A stretch of DNA of 64,000 nucleotides from Arctopsyche grandis (lineage: Eukaryota > Arthropoda > Insecta > Trichoptera > Hydropsychidae), in assembly GCF_051622035.1 (NCBI RefSeq), contig NC_135358.1, positions 21,332,501 through 21,396,500 of the forward strand, read 5' to 3'. The position numbers and the translations under genes are program-made. Every line of letters starts with the position of its first letter. Position 1 is the first letter of the stretch. The notes below the pieces were generated by a model. The model had not been told where the DNA came from, searched no databases, and saw only the letters and a list, made by a program, of their open reading frames with translations. Shown here piece after piece: positions 24,947-37,399 of this stretch.

Positions 24947-27900
24947 ATGTTAAGAAGGGCCATCTTAAAAGTTGCTGGCTTTTTGCAGAAGAGGCGCAGC
25001 TGCAAGAGCTCGCAGAGACACCACCAGCAGCCGGCAAAATCTCACGATAAGGAGAACGACGTCGTTGATGTACTTCAGAATAGAGAAGACACGTGTAAAA
25101 ACTTTGAGAAGCCGGTGAAAAGTAATGGAGGCAATGAGGAATATCCGTATGAAATTAAGGATTCGGAAGTCATGGGAAGGTGAGGCTTTAATTCTTTATT
25201 TATTTTGCTTAATCGAATATATTTCCATTGCTTTTTACTAATACTTTTTAGTATCCTCATCGTCATTTCGTTATGCAGCTATTAAAAATCAATAATATTA
25301 CGTTTTTTCTGATGTTTTCCATTGTCAATGATTGCGAATATCATGAATTAACTAAATCCATATACATAATATGTATTCGTAGAAATTTATGATTTTATTT
25401 CCGAATGATGTTTTTATTGATATTTAGTAGTAGAACTTTAGCTTTTAAGCGACGACGATCAAATTTACGTATATGTTATTGTATGTAAATATATACGTAG
25501 AAGCTATTTATTAGAAATATGTAGCTGTCTATTAAAATAATACTATGAAAGTAAACAGAAGCTTTATATGACGGGCGCGTAGAGCTGTATTACTGCTTTC
25601 TCGCCAGTCAATTATTAAACTTCAATTTCAATATTCTCATACATGAAATTTAATGCGATTAAAATTTTCTATTTTTATTCGGGCTTCTCATTAATGAAAA
25701 CAAAACAGATAGGTAAATTGTGGTGAAATTTTTAGTAAGCGTTTCTTTATTAAGTTGAACTATTATATTAAACATGCATTTTTAGATATTTTTATTTTTT
25801 CAATAGACTTTTATCACTTAAATGTTAATACTTTTTATATTTTTCCATTGAAAATCTCTATTTTTTAAATAATATTCTCAATTCAGAATTTAATATATGT
25901 AATATGTGATTATGCGTTTATATTTCATACGATGATAGATAACTATTTCATACCGTATTCACAATACATATTACCTACATACATACATACATATTTGGAA
26001 TTGTCTACTAAATTAATTATTAACATCTAGTTACCTAAAGCTCTTTACAAATAAATTTGAATGAATGGGCTTTTATACTTCTTCTTTTGTATTTATTCTT
26101 GTTATATTTTTTCTTCTTTTAATATTATTTCCTTTAGTTTTAGATTCTGTTTTAATTTTATTGTATTTTATATATTTTTTGTTATTTTTATTGATATACT
26201 CATTATGTCCATCGGCTATGCCACCCCTCTCAAGTATTAAATAAAAAAAATATCTAATTATTATACATATGTATATAACTTATTTTAATTTAATATAACT
26301 TTATTTTAATTTATGAAATCGCATTTACATACAATGGAATGAGCACAGGCGACAGTCGAGCGTTTTGGGGTTTGACGCTAGCGACAATACTCTTGAGCGT
26401 ACGATACGCCAAATACTCACCCCTCACCTTTAAAACATGCATTTAGATATTTGACGTACTCATTAAAAATTATAAGTATGCTAAATAGCTAATAACTTTT
26501 TTTATTATACTCTCAAGTTGTAAATGTATATAGGTGCGATATTTCGTAGTTTTCCCGGGGGTGCTGCAGCATCGTAGCTTCTATACACAAGCCGCCACTG
26601 TGTATAAGTGTACATTTACAGCAGATCATCGCAACTCGAGTGCCGCGACCCCTTTTAGTACCGCAGGCACCACTTTGATCTAACGTGTGCGAGCGAGATC
26701 GGGTGCGAGGGAGAAAACCGATGTTAGTTAACGTTTTGTCACATATGTATGTAGAGACTAGCTAGCTACTGCCGATAAAGTTCATATGTATGTACGTAGC
26801 TGACAAATTCTACGAGTCGTAAACAATGTGTACCGCGAATATCAAGAATTTAGTTTGTGTATCAATTCCTTTCCAAAACCACCGGTTGAAATATCAACGG
26901 GCACAATCTTAAAAAGTTGTCATAAAGTTCCCATAATTTTCCGACCACTAATTTGGTCTCATATTTTTTTGTTTCAAAATGTTTTGGTAATAATTCAATC
27001 AATTCGTGTAAAACCTCGCACAAATTCCAGTGCCCAAAATATTATAATATTTTGAAAAATCAAAATTAGCATTTGAATCATATGTAGTTGCCATTTTTCA
27101 CTATAGCAGTAAATCACATTTACGATGATGGGCGTTCACTCGCAATGCCTTTCTGCATTTCCGATAAATGTAAAGTGCGATATCGCTAGTAGTGCTCTCT
27201 TTCATATCTACAGAGTGGTATAAAAACATAAATTTTATTTTATTGCAACGAAAATATTTTACAATTTCACATGCACATAATTATTGACGGTCATAACTTA
27301 AAAATAGAATGAGAAGCGTTAAACATCGATAATTACTTGGAACTTTGATGATTCGAATTTTGCGTAAAAATTCGTTGCAGAAGATCTGAGAAAATCGCTG
27401 TTTGTTTTTATAATCATATTTGAGTGGTTTGTTGAGTTTTTCGCCGTTTATTTGTTCTCGAATGTACAGAATCAGTATTTTGACACATGTGCACATGTAC
27501 GTCAGTGGTTTGGCGCTTTCGTATATGTATATTATTTTACTTTTGAAAATCTGACGATAAAAAAAACACAATCAATGGGACCACCACACCCGTGTATTCT
27601 GTTGAAGCGTTGATGTATATTTATATATACATAGTGAGAGGAGTGCCAAAATTTTCATTCAGATGCAGACTGATGGGCTCGGCACTATTTGATGACCCTC
27701 AAAATTTAAGAGTGGGCGAAAGCAGTGTCATTTGCTCGAAATGATGAATGACTTTGACCATGACAAGATCAATGGGCATAGATTTGGCCAACTGTATTAT
27801 AAAATTTTCAACAATTCTTCAATTAATACTAATGCTCTTAACATTTCAGATACTTGGTGGCTTCTAGAAATTTGGAGCCTGGGGATGTTATCATCATGGC

Positions 27901-30900
27901 TGAGCCGATAGTCGTCGGTCCGTACACTGGTTGTGATCTCATATGCTTAGGATGCTACCATCCCATAGTTGGCAATCCGTTCAAGTGAGTAAACAACAGT
28001 TATTTACTCGCTTTAATGTTTGCAGCTGTTTATTTATTTCCATTGAACGTTTTTCACAGATGTAAAGATTGCTCTTGGCCTTTGTGTGGCGATGAATGCA
28101 TCGGGTTTCACCAACCTTTGGGACATTCAATTGAAGAGTGCTCCATTTTGAAGAAACATACTAAATTAGATTATACTGATTTAAACGAAGTCAAAGACCT
28201 CTATCAAACTATAGTTCCAATCAGGTAGTACGATTTAGACTTTATTACAACTTTAATTCGGAAATGAACTAATCACTGTAATTTTTTATTCATTTCAGAT
28301 GTCTTTTACTAAAAACTAATGATCCTAAAAAGTGGAAGATGCTACACGAAATGGTGGCACATAATAGCATACGAAAGAAGAGGGTTGAACTGTGGAAGAG
28401 CAATCAATTGATGGTTGTAGACAAAATTAGGAAAATGTGGGGTATGACCCAATATGAAGAAGACGAAATTCATACCATATGTGGAATACTTGAGGTATGA
28501 TGGATAAGAAATATAATATTTGGTTGTACAATACATATATTATATAGTAATAGTTTTATTTATTTATAAAGGTAAAAACCCATTTAAGCAAATTACATAA
28601 TAAAAAAGTATAATGAAATCCTACAATATAAAATTAACAATAAAGAAAAATCAGAAAAGGTTAAGGAAATACAATATTCTGAATGGATCCTATGAACCGA
28701 CCAAAAGTAACATTAAATATGTCAATGTCCGTCTGATCAGCTATGTAAATGGTTAAAAACCCCTATGACTGTGCATATAGGAGTATGTAAAAGAATGTTA
28801 TTTTTAACTATAATTGGCGAAAACAGAACACGTTTGCGAATTCTAAAATAATTTTCTGGTGCATAGAACGTGAATTCGCTAAGAGTTGGTGGATTATAAA
28901 TATTTTCCCGAAGAACAAGGAACATGTGTCGTAATAATTAAATACGACGACGAGATTCATGACTGACTAAGCCCGTCTTTCCCAAAATAAATTTGCTTGG
29001 ATATAACCAAGGGTAGTATCCATACATTTTATAATGGAGAAACCGACAGAATTTTTTGTGAACTTTTTCTAATAAATTAATATACAACTTTTTGTTAGGT
29101 GATCAAATTATGCAGTTTAACTCCAAAATAGACCTGAGAAAAGAATTATAGAGGCAAATCATAGAATTGGAATTAGACAACAAATAAGATTTTCTGATTA
29201 CAAATGCTAATGATTGGATAGATTTATTGACAACATTTAAAATATGGTTTTTAAATTTCAAATTGCTGTCAAAAAGTACACCAAGATCACGAATCATATA
29301 CGATCGATTCAGAACAATCACGTCCATTGAATATTGGAAACTTGAGAAGTTTCGCGATCTAGTGAAAGTGATTGCTTTACATTTGCTTAAGGAAAATGAC
29401 ATACGATTGTTTACCCGGCTTCGCACGGCATTTGTAATAAAAACCGCTTAAACATGGCTAATCTAATAGTAAACATTCAATTTTTTTTTATTAAATGTAT
29501 TTGAACCGAAAAAAAGTAATATTTAACGACAGTCAATCAGAAATGAATTACACACTCACAAAAAACGAATGGTTTTTTTTATAAATAATCCTGATCCGCA
29601 ACTGAAAAAGGAATACGGATCCGGGACTGAAAAAAAATCGGGATCCGGAACTGAAACTGGAATCCGGATCTGGAGCTAAAAAATGAATCCGGATATTGAA
29701 CTAAAATAGGGACCCGGAACTGGAACTGAAAAAGGAATCCGGAACTGGAACTGAAACAGGAATCCGGATCCGGAACTGAAAAAGGAATCCGGAACTGGAA
29801 ATGAATAAGAATTCCGAACCGGAACTGAAAAAGTAATCCGGAAACGGAATCGAAATCGATATCTATATCGTCGTCATAAAAAATAATTTTGTTCGATAGC
29901 ATTACGAATTCTACCACCCAAACTTTACATATATACTCACATTCAAAATCTCTTTCGAAATTATATATATATTAGTTAAACAGTGCTAGGGTATTTCAGA
30001 TTAAATTTACATGTAATTTCAGGTGAATGCATTTGAAGTGGGTCAATTGGGTGCTAGTATTCGAGCTTTATATCCAAGAGCTTATCTCCTAGCTCACGAC
30101 TGTACTCCAAATACAACACATACAGACGATTCACGCAGACGCATCACAATCAGAGCTGCTACTAAAATCATAAAAGGAGACGCCATCACACTCAGTTATG
30201 CGTACACTTTGCAGGTACATACATACATACATAGGATAGTTGTTTAGATTTACAATACCCAGTTTTTACGCTCACGTTCGAGCTTTTACCGTCGTGTTTG
30301 ATTTGTAGAGTACCCATAAACGGAGGGAGCATTTAGTCGAGAGCAAGTTCTTCGAGTGCTGTTGCACTAGGTGTAAAGATCCAACGGAACTAGGCACCTT
30401 TGCTTGCGCCCTCAAGTGCCCCAAGTGTGGAATGGCGGCAAACCGGGACGTAGTACTACAGGCAATGCTCAATGGTGACTGTCCGAAGAAAATGGAAGTA
30501 AAAAGCAAACCTGGAGTTGTTTTACCCACTGATCCTTTGGATCCGAATGCACCATGGCGATGCGACACTTGCCCTTCGTACACCATCAGTGCTGCATCCG
30601 TCAAAACTGTAGTCCAAAGGTACAATTAATTTCAAAAATCTTTTACATATATATTACAAATACTTTCATTTAATTAATTCCATTCAGATTAAGCGACGAG
30701 CATGACAAGATAGATGTGAACGACGTCGAAGGATTTGAAGCGTTTCTCCATATGTACCGCAATATGCTTCATCCTAACCATTTCCTATGTTTGTCGGCCA
30801 AGTACGCCCTCAGTCAACTTTACGGTAAAGTGGACTCTCATCTCATACACAAGATGTCGCTGAGTCAACTTCAGAGGAAACGAGACATCTGTCGAGATAT

Positions 30901-31336
30901 TCTTAAAGTGTTCGACGCTTTGGAGCCGGGCTATTCGAGACTCAGAGGTACGTCACCCAACTACTTAAATACTCAAGACATCTGTGTCTCATTAAATGGT
31001 TTAAATTCATCAAATTGTGCTATAGGTATTACTTTATACGAACTTCATGCGCCTTTGATGATCTTGACCACCAGGGATTATGAAAAGAACGAGCTTAGCA
31101 AGAACGAATTGCGCATCAGATTAAAAGAGGTATTTCAGCTCAATGCATGCTCAAGTTATTCAATGTGGATAAGTTGATTGAGGTATTTGAATTTTCAGGT
31201 AGTAAAATGTTTGGAAGAATCTGTAAAAATCCTTAACTATGAACCCAAAGAATCTTCAGAAGGAATTATGGCCACTGCAGCCATAGACGCACTCCTAAGA
31301 ATCAAAGACTGGGAAAAGATTATTGGAAAGATTTAA
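24947..31336 (+). CDS. SmydA-type SET/MYND-like protein, copy 1 (577 aa)
   Basis: Nine exons with GT/AG introns in frame: 24947-25179, 27850-27984, 28060-28224, 28299-28494, 30023-30214, 30309-30619, 30688-30947, 31026-31129 and 31199-31336. An in-frame TGA lies six codons upstream of the ATG. After a basic N-terminal tail (about 78 residues), YLVASRNLEPGDVI opens the split SET domain. Next comes a cysteine cluster (CLGCYHPIV, CKDCSWPLCGDECIGFH) and the SET core (HDCTPNT, ITLSYAYTLQSTHKRREHL). Post-SET cysteines (CCCTRCKDPTELGT) and a helical tail (HAPLMILT, ESVKILNYEPKESSEG) follow. SMYD proteins methylate lysines, but many arthropod SmydA members are diverged. Here NHSC-type residues read AHDC and there is no classical N-terminal MYND finger, so activity is uncertain. 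It is in tandem with a second copy 3.1 kb downstream. Confidence 0.9.
25180..27849. other. First intron of SmydA-type copy 1
   Basis: A 2.7-kb AT-rich intron with TACA microsatellites (about 25975-25993). A lone GCCGCCACTG end near 26590-26599 is probably a truncated relative of the hAT MITE at 39678-39911. The 26610-26760 part is GC-richer and unassigned. No gene is visible in it. Confidence 0.5.
28547..29411 (-). mobile_element. 5'-truncated LINE (jockey-like), 3' end of the reverse transcriptase ORF
   Basis: Minus-strand frames give LSKCKAITFTRSRN, IRDLGVLFDSNLKFKNHI, then FVIRKSYLLS and YNSFLRSILE (29103-29411), typical of the thumb region of jockey/CR1-type reverse transcriptases. Further on, YNPPTLSEFTFYAPENYFRIRK (28737-28925) matches the C-terminal part of such ORFs. 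The 3' end has an ATAAATAAATAAAA tail near 28558. Several frame changes mark it as dead. It lies in intron 4 of SmydA-type copy 1, antisense to the gene. Confidence 0.8.
29412..29973 (-). mobile_element. Helitron-like element with TTCCGGATCC minisatellite, inside a SmydA intron
   Basis: Reading the minus strand: TATATAATTTCGAAAGAGAT at the 5' side, the TTCCGGATCC/TTTTTCAGTTCC array (29580-29850), then GTTTAAGCGGTTTTTATTAC and the hairpin CCGTGCGAAGCCGGG at 29413-29431. It matches the copies at 19277 and 33220. The expected CTAG terminus is not clear because LINE sequence follows directly. Confidence 0.75.
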
Positions 31337-31409
31337 TTAAATTGTATTGAAGATATGATACATGATCTCAAAATTCATACGATCGAAGAAAGTAATGCTT
31401 TTTATGCAT

Positions 31410-31415
31410 AATAAA
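31410..31415 (+). terminator. Poly(A) signal of SmydA-type copy 1
   Basis: AATAAA lies 74 bases after the stop codon at 31334-31336. Confidence 0.6.
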
Positions 31416-31669
31416 TGTACACAGTATTTTCAATATTAAAAGTGTTAATTCAGAGGAACTCTCACTGTACTATAATATAGGGACCTGATGAATATTGCTT
31501 AAATGTATTTATTAAATAAATTATCTATATTGTTCTTCTTTTTTAATACGATAACATGTAATACAAAAGTATACATATACAAAATCCAATATACTAAACA
31601 AGTTTCTAAATTTTTAAATTGGATTATGATTAACAGTATAATAATTAACCATCATATTTTCTCTACAAA

Positions 31670-31672
<3 letters not shown>

Positions 31673-31731
<59 letters not shown>
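31673..31731. repeat. (AT)n microsatellite
   Basis: About 59 bases of uninterrupted AT dinucleotides. Confidence 0.95.
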
Positions 31732-31737
<6 letters not shown>

Positions 31738-32049
31738 TGGATACACATGTTTGTTCAAGTTTATATATACATACATACATATTATATTTAACAAATATAC
31801 ATTTCACACAATAAGATGTATAAAAGGTACACAACGTATGTTCTGCAAATAGATTGACCACAGATGAGCCGACCAGCCGAACAGTCTACGGGTATCGACA
31901 ACCTTTTTACAATATATTGACACATCTTCTGATTTTGAAGCGCTATATATTGTATATAAATTATCTTCATAATACGCCTTACGTCTATAATAATAGTTCT
32001 TGATCTAGTGATCATTCTCTATTTTACATTTTTTTTGTGAGTACATACA

Positions 32050-32400
32050 ATGTATCTCAGTGATTAGCATATAATGATATCAACCGAGAGGTCATAGGTT
32101 CAATTCCTGGCCCGGTGTTGCTGGCCAGATCTTGGATATATATTCAACTCCATGTCGATCGTTTCTTGCCAGATTTTGTCAATTTATCTGATTCCATTAT
32201 TGAAACGTTTCCAAACAAATTGGCAACCTATCCTCAATTGTCACCATCATTTGAATATATTTTAAAATGTATAATAATAATGATATAAATTTATATATAG
32301 TACATATGTACAAATTTCGACATAGATGTCACCTTGGGACAAAACCTGTAATGGCACCATGGTAAATATAAATTTAAAGTATAGAAATAAATTAAAATAA
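32050..32400 (+). mobile_element. tRNA-derived SINE, group B
   Basis: The tRNA-like head has a box-A-like TAGCATATAATG and a box-B-like GGTTCAATTCC. The shared core is present (GTCGATCGTTTCTTGCCAGA, CAATTTATCTGATT, TTGAAACG, TTGGCAACCT, TGTCACCA). The group B tail is GGGACAAAACCTGTAATGGC then ACCATGGTAAA. It ends in AAATAAA-type repeats. Confidence 0.8.
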
Positions 32401-33219
32401 AATATAGATTTATCTTGTTTGAATCTTAATGTACAGCATAACAGGAATAAAGGTCACAAACTTATTTACAATTCTAAAAATTCTCTAAAGTCGACGATCT
32501 AAAGCAGATTGTGTGTAGGCATCTGTGTTTATAACTGAAGGGTATGTTGTAATCCACCGAAACTCTTCACTAGTGTATTAGTATGGTTATTAGTGATTAT
32601 GTCATAAAATCTACTGGTTAATTTGTTAATCATGTCTACGACTGTCGGAATTTTATTTCTGGCCTGTATTTTTCTATTTTTAGAGATTTGTTTTGGATTA
32701 TTTGGAGATTGGAATGGTTGGTATTGGAGGAATTATTCCATGCGGGTGAATATTGGTGATATGAGCACGCGATATAATTTTACTTTATTTTATATTAATA
32801 ATGAACTATTAATTTAAATACTAGCTATATCGTGGATATATCCATGTATCGCCTTAATTTGAACTACAAACAAAAATTTCCATAAAATCGGCTTCAATTT
32901 AATCCATAGACGTTCTTTTCATACGCCATACCTCTCACACATACATATACATATAATTCGTAATTATATTATACATACATATGTACATTATAAGGGGATA
33001 AAAAAGGTATTAACATTCAATATAGCTCCAAAATTTGAATGGGTGTTAATTATACGCACAATTATATCAGTGAATTTGGCTCAGCAGAACAGAAAAATAT
33101 ATATTATTACATTTCTCTGATTGTGTCATTACAGTTCACTCTATCACACTACAATATTGTGAACTATTTTGACACTTCTAGTAAGGATGTAAAGTAATTA
33201 TACTTGATTTCATATTATA

Positions 33220-33385
33220 CTAGTTTTTTTACCCGGCTTCGCTCGGTATTTGTAATATAAACCGCTTAAACATTTTATCAAATTTATTTGAATAGTTTTA
33301 TTTTATTTAAATTTATTTGAATATTCATTTGTTTTTCTACGAACCAACAATAGGTACAAAGCCTTTTTCGAAATTATATATTTGA
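33220..33385 (-). mobile_element. Short Helitron-like element with intact ends
   Basis: On the minus strand it starts TCAAATATATAATTTCGAAA, preceded by A. It ends with the hairpin CCGAGCGAAGCCGGG, then TAAAAAAACTAG followed by T. The 5' TC, 3' hairpin plus CTAG, and A/T insertion site are the Helitron hallmarks. At 166 bases it lacks the minisatellite seen in its relatives at 19277 and 29412. Confidence 0.8.
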
Positions 33386-34330
33386 TCAACGTATTCGAAA
33401 GTATTTATATTGTTCCTATAAAATACTTATAATAACTATATAATATGAGCCGTTATGTTTTAAAGCAGCGCGAGTCCACTTTTTTTCATTTCGATATATT
33501 TAATGTTTTGCGTTTTACAATATTTAAACATAATGTTAGCGTGTAATAAATTTATTTTGCTTTCCAGAGATTCTGGACCTATCAAATTTAAATTAATAAT
33601 AATAATTAAATCAAACTGAAATAGTGTTTTTGAAGCTGAATAAAGACTGACGGCACATTCATTTATATTGTTTTTTTTCAAAATTGGACAATTTTCAAAT
33701 TTAAAGGGTCATATAATGAAAGCTGAAATCTGATGCCATTTATCCTTATATGTATTACTATGCAAATATTAAAATATCATAAATAAAGTTGATGAGAAAT
33801 TTCAAAAATGTTTACAATTCCCTACTCGTATAATATATCCGTTCTCTATGCAAATTTTAATGAAATAAATTCAATGTTTAAATATTACATAATAACATAA
33901 AAGTGCAATGTGTAAATTTTCATTTATTGCATTACTGTTAATTTATCTACACTACAAATACTGTAGATGTACTGTATTTATTGTAGCTGATTTAATATAC
34001 AGTATAAACACATCATTGGAATGTAAGACACAATTTTTCATTTACATATGAATTTATAAAAGCAAATACATTGATTGTGACATGTGCTTTCTGTAATATA
34101 CGTTTACATTGCTGATATATTACATCCAGAAATAAATTTTCAATTCAAACGACCAGCACATTCAAGCTAGGAAACGGTAGTACATGCCAGAAGTTCAAAC
34201 GACCCATCGAAAAATAAACCGATTTATTTTAGTCAGTTCTAGAAATGTGTAGTTCTACCACAGATCAGTATCGGACTGAACACGTTGCCGGTAATTTCGA
34301 GAACAGATCATTGTTTCGCAGTAATCGCAT
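33386..34330. other. Upstream region of SmydA-type copy 2
   Basis: AT-rich, no supported gene. The last 150 bases are less AT-rich and lead into a TATA box. Confidence 0.5.
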
Positions 34331-34338
34331 ATAAATTG

Positions 34339-34346
34339 TATAAAAG
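34339..34346 (+). promoter_or_regulatory. TATA box of SmydA-type copy 2
   Basis: A consensus TATAAAAG lies 114 bases upstream of the ATG, predicting a start site near 34370 and a short 5' UTR. Copy 1 has no comparable TATA box, suggesting different promoter types for the pair. Confidence 0.55.
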
Positions 34347-34459
34347 ACGATACAGTTTTGAGATTTCGGTGGTGATAAATTCAATGCCCACGTGGAACAA
34401 CGCCACGGCTCAGATTATATTTTTATTTTAAATAAAACGGTTCTTTGTGATTATTTAAA

Positions 34460-37375
34460 ATGGACGGAAAGTGCATCGTGTGCGAAAAGAACACATCGTC
34501 GAAATGTTCCAGGTGTTACAGCGTGTATTATTGTTCAAAAGATCATCAGAAAGAGCATTGGAAAACGCATAAACACCACTGCAAACCAGTACAAGTAATG
34601 ATGCATTTCTATACATTTACATACATATATATCAGGCAAGACACACTGACTGAAATTTATCACATTTAACGACGTAGAAATGGGTTACAAACTCACTTGA
34701 TGACTTTCACTATAGAAAATATATTCAATTGTTAAAAAATTTTGTGTGCTTCGTATGACATACTTTAGTATAACGCATGACAGTTTATTTATTGTCACAG
34801 CGAAAATTTTCTCACGGAGATTTTTAAATACTTTTTTATACCGTTTCATATCAGGTAAAAGAAGACAAGACACTCGGCCGCCATTTAGTCGCCACGAAAG
34901 ACATCAAAGAAGGTGAAATCATATTCACGGAAAAACCCCTCATCATTGGTCCAGCTCAGGTTAGCACTTCCATATATCGCTTTCACTTTTGCCTAAAATA
35001 CCAGAAATCGATTGTAAAATCAAATTTCGCGGATTTACATATTTGACGCATAGTTATGGCATGTTGTGCAATTATTTGTTCACAGGTAACAGCTCCAGTA
35101 TGTTTGGGATGTTACAAAGTCCTAACGGAAAAAATATCTCGTCCTTGCTCCAATTGCGGTTGGCCTGTTTGTGATGAAAATTGTGAGAAATCACCGAATC
35201 ACAAGGCGGAATGTGACATGACAGTAGCTCGAGGTCAAAAGGTAATATTTTGAACGGTGATATGTGAAAAAAACTCAATTATTCTGTATATAGTTTAAAT
35301 TCATATGTACCTACGTATATTATAAGAAAAATCATATTGATTCCAGGTCAATATCCAGACTTTCGGTTGCGCTCATCCAAATTATCAGAGCATCATCATA
35401 GTGCGTTGCCTACACTTGAAGAAATCTAATTCGACGATTTGGAATATCTTGATACAGCTAGAGTCGCATTACGAACAACGAAAAGATACTGAAAAGTGGA
35501 AGAGTGACTATTTGCAGGTAGCCCAATTTGTCAGAAAGTTCTACAAATTGGAAGACCAGTTCACCGAAGAGGAAATCATGAAAGTGTGCGGAATCGTACA
35601 GGTGAAATCGAACTGTTTTGCTTATGTGTGATTTCCATTCCCACAACAAGCACGTTTTGAATAATGTAAGAACTGGTGTGACTTTCAGGTTAATGGTCAC
35701 GAGGTACCTTTCTCAGATCCACCGTTCGTAGCTGTCTATAATACGACCTCTATGCTTGAGCACAATTGCATGGCCAACAGTAGCAAAAGTTTCACCAGTA
35801 ATGGCGAAGTAAGTATACAAATTAACATATTATTTAAATCAATAGTTAGTCAGCTGTTCTGTTGTATATTTTTCATACTTTTTATTATTTACATATACAT
35901 ATGACTTAAACTAGCATCGGTTATTGATTTAGTAATCAGTTAATCATCGGAAATTTATGTTACTAAAATGTCCATAAACTAGTCAAGTTTTAGACATCTA
36001 AAAGTTTTAACAAGTTAAGACAATCCCCTAGGAATTGCTATTAATCTAATGGTTTTAGTATTACCATTTATCACATAACTACAAATTCATAAAGAAAGCA
36101 GTAAATTCTACAATATTGTATTCATAATGTTGTAGAATTTAATAGGATAATTAAATTCAAATTTTTAGTGTGGTCTTTCCATTATAGGTCCTAATTGCAG
36201 CTGCTATGGATTTAAAAGCCGGTCAAAACGTGTCAATTTGTTACACAGACCCAACTTGGGGTACCATAAACCGTCGACATCACTTGCAAGAAACTAAATT
36301 CTTCAATTGCTACTGTGACAGATGTAAAGACGTAACTGAATTCGGAACTATGTTCAGCGCACTCAAATGCCAAAAACAGTTAAGACAAATCTATTTTTTA
36401 CCATTTTAAATGTTAAGAATTGAATGATCTTAATATACCAATCTAATTATTTTTTTACAGAGATTGTACTGGATATTTACTGCCGAAAACTTTTCTATTT
36501 GAAGAAGACAAAAATACAAATGTTGATGGACAAGAAAAGTCGTATGATTGGTACTGTAATCAATGTGATAAAATAATGAGTGAAAAATCAGCTCATAAAC
36601 TTATAGAACATATCGGAACTGATTTAGATGCAATGGAAAAGGGAGATATTGAATCTTGCAAAAAGTATTTGGGGTTTAATAATTTAACCTTAATTAAGTA
36701 TGAATTTTAGATAATTTAATTAATTGTACGTGTTTTGTTTTATTTAAGATTTTTGGATCATTATGGAAAATATTTACACCCCTCTCACTACTACATGATA
36801 GATGTCTCGTTGGCTTTGGCTCATCTGATTGGCCAAGAAACTGATATTGGATTAGCGGGAGTTTCGGAAGAAAATCTTACTTTAAAGGCAAACATATGTA
36901 GAAAGATTGCTGAATTCCTAGAAAAACTTGTCCCAGGTAAATAAATAATGCAAACTACATATATGTACAATGTGGTATCGTATCAACATTTTCATGAATG
37001 TATTTGGTTTCAATGAAGCCGAAATAAGAGGAAGAGGAATGATTCTATTCGAATTACACGCAACCATTGCTGAAACTGGAAGGAGACGCGCTGAAAAAAC
37101 AGGAGAAGGTCCTGCAATGCTCATAGACTATCTTTTAGTGAGTTTAATACACACATTCTGTAAATTAATTTTTATTATACATAATTATTATTAATATCAA
37201 TTGTTCTCCATATTGATAGGATTCGAAAAAAATATTGGAAAAGTCACTTAAGCTACTTCAACATGAACCCAAAGAAATGCCCGAAGGAAAAATCGCTGTT
37301 CAAGGAGCCAAAAATTTGGAAGAAATGAAAAAGCTCTTGCAAAATCTATACATAGCAATTGACAGTCCTATGTGA
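34460..37375 (+). CDS. SmydA-type SET/MYND protein, copy 2 (542 aa)
   Basis: Ten exons in frame: 34460-34594, 34855-34959, 35086-35241, 35347-35601, 35689-35808, 36188-36378, 36461-36664, 36749-36936, 37019-37137 and 37220-37375. A complete MYND zinc finger opens the protein (residues about 4-41: CIVCEKNTSSKCSRCYSVYY with CSKDH, HWKTH and HHC). Then come LGRHLVATKDIKEGEIIF (SET start), a second cysteine set (CLGCYKVL, CSNCGWPVCDENC), the SET core (LEHNCMANS, NVSICYTDP), post-SET cysteines (CYCDRCKDVTEFGT) and a helical tail ending HEPKEMPEG. The usual NHSC reads EHNC and the following PN reads AN, so methyltransferase activity is doubtful. Closest family name: SET domain-containing SmydA. The order of parts matches copy 1, supporting tandem duplication, though the sequences are far diverged. 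Confidence 0.92.
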
Positions 37376-37399
37376 TCTATTAAAATATTTTTGTCACAT

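Larger units (their letters stand above)
31420..33219. other. Intergenic DNA between the two SmydA-type genes
   Basis: Contains a TA microsatellite and a group B SINE, otherwise AT-rich with TACA/TATG tracts. No gene is supported. YIYIYI frames are microsatellite artefacts. Confidence 0.6.

Noticed and set aside
31503-31814. 103-codon open frame with repeated YIYIYI
   Set aside because: It is a translation of the (AT)n microsatellite. The same applies to the frames at 31652-31861, 50656-50982 and 58457-58642.
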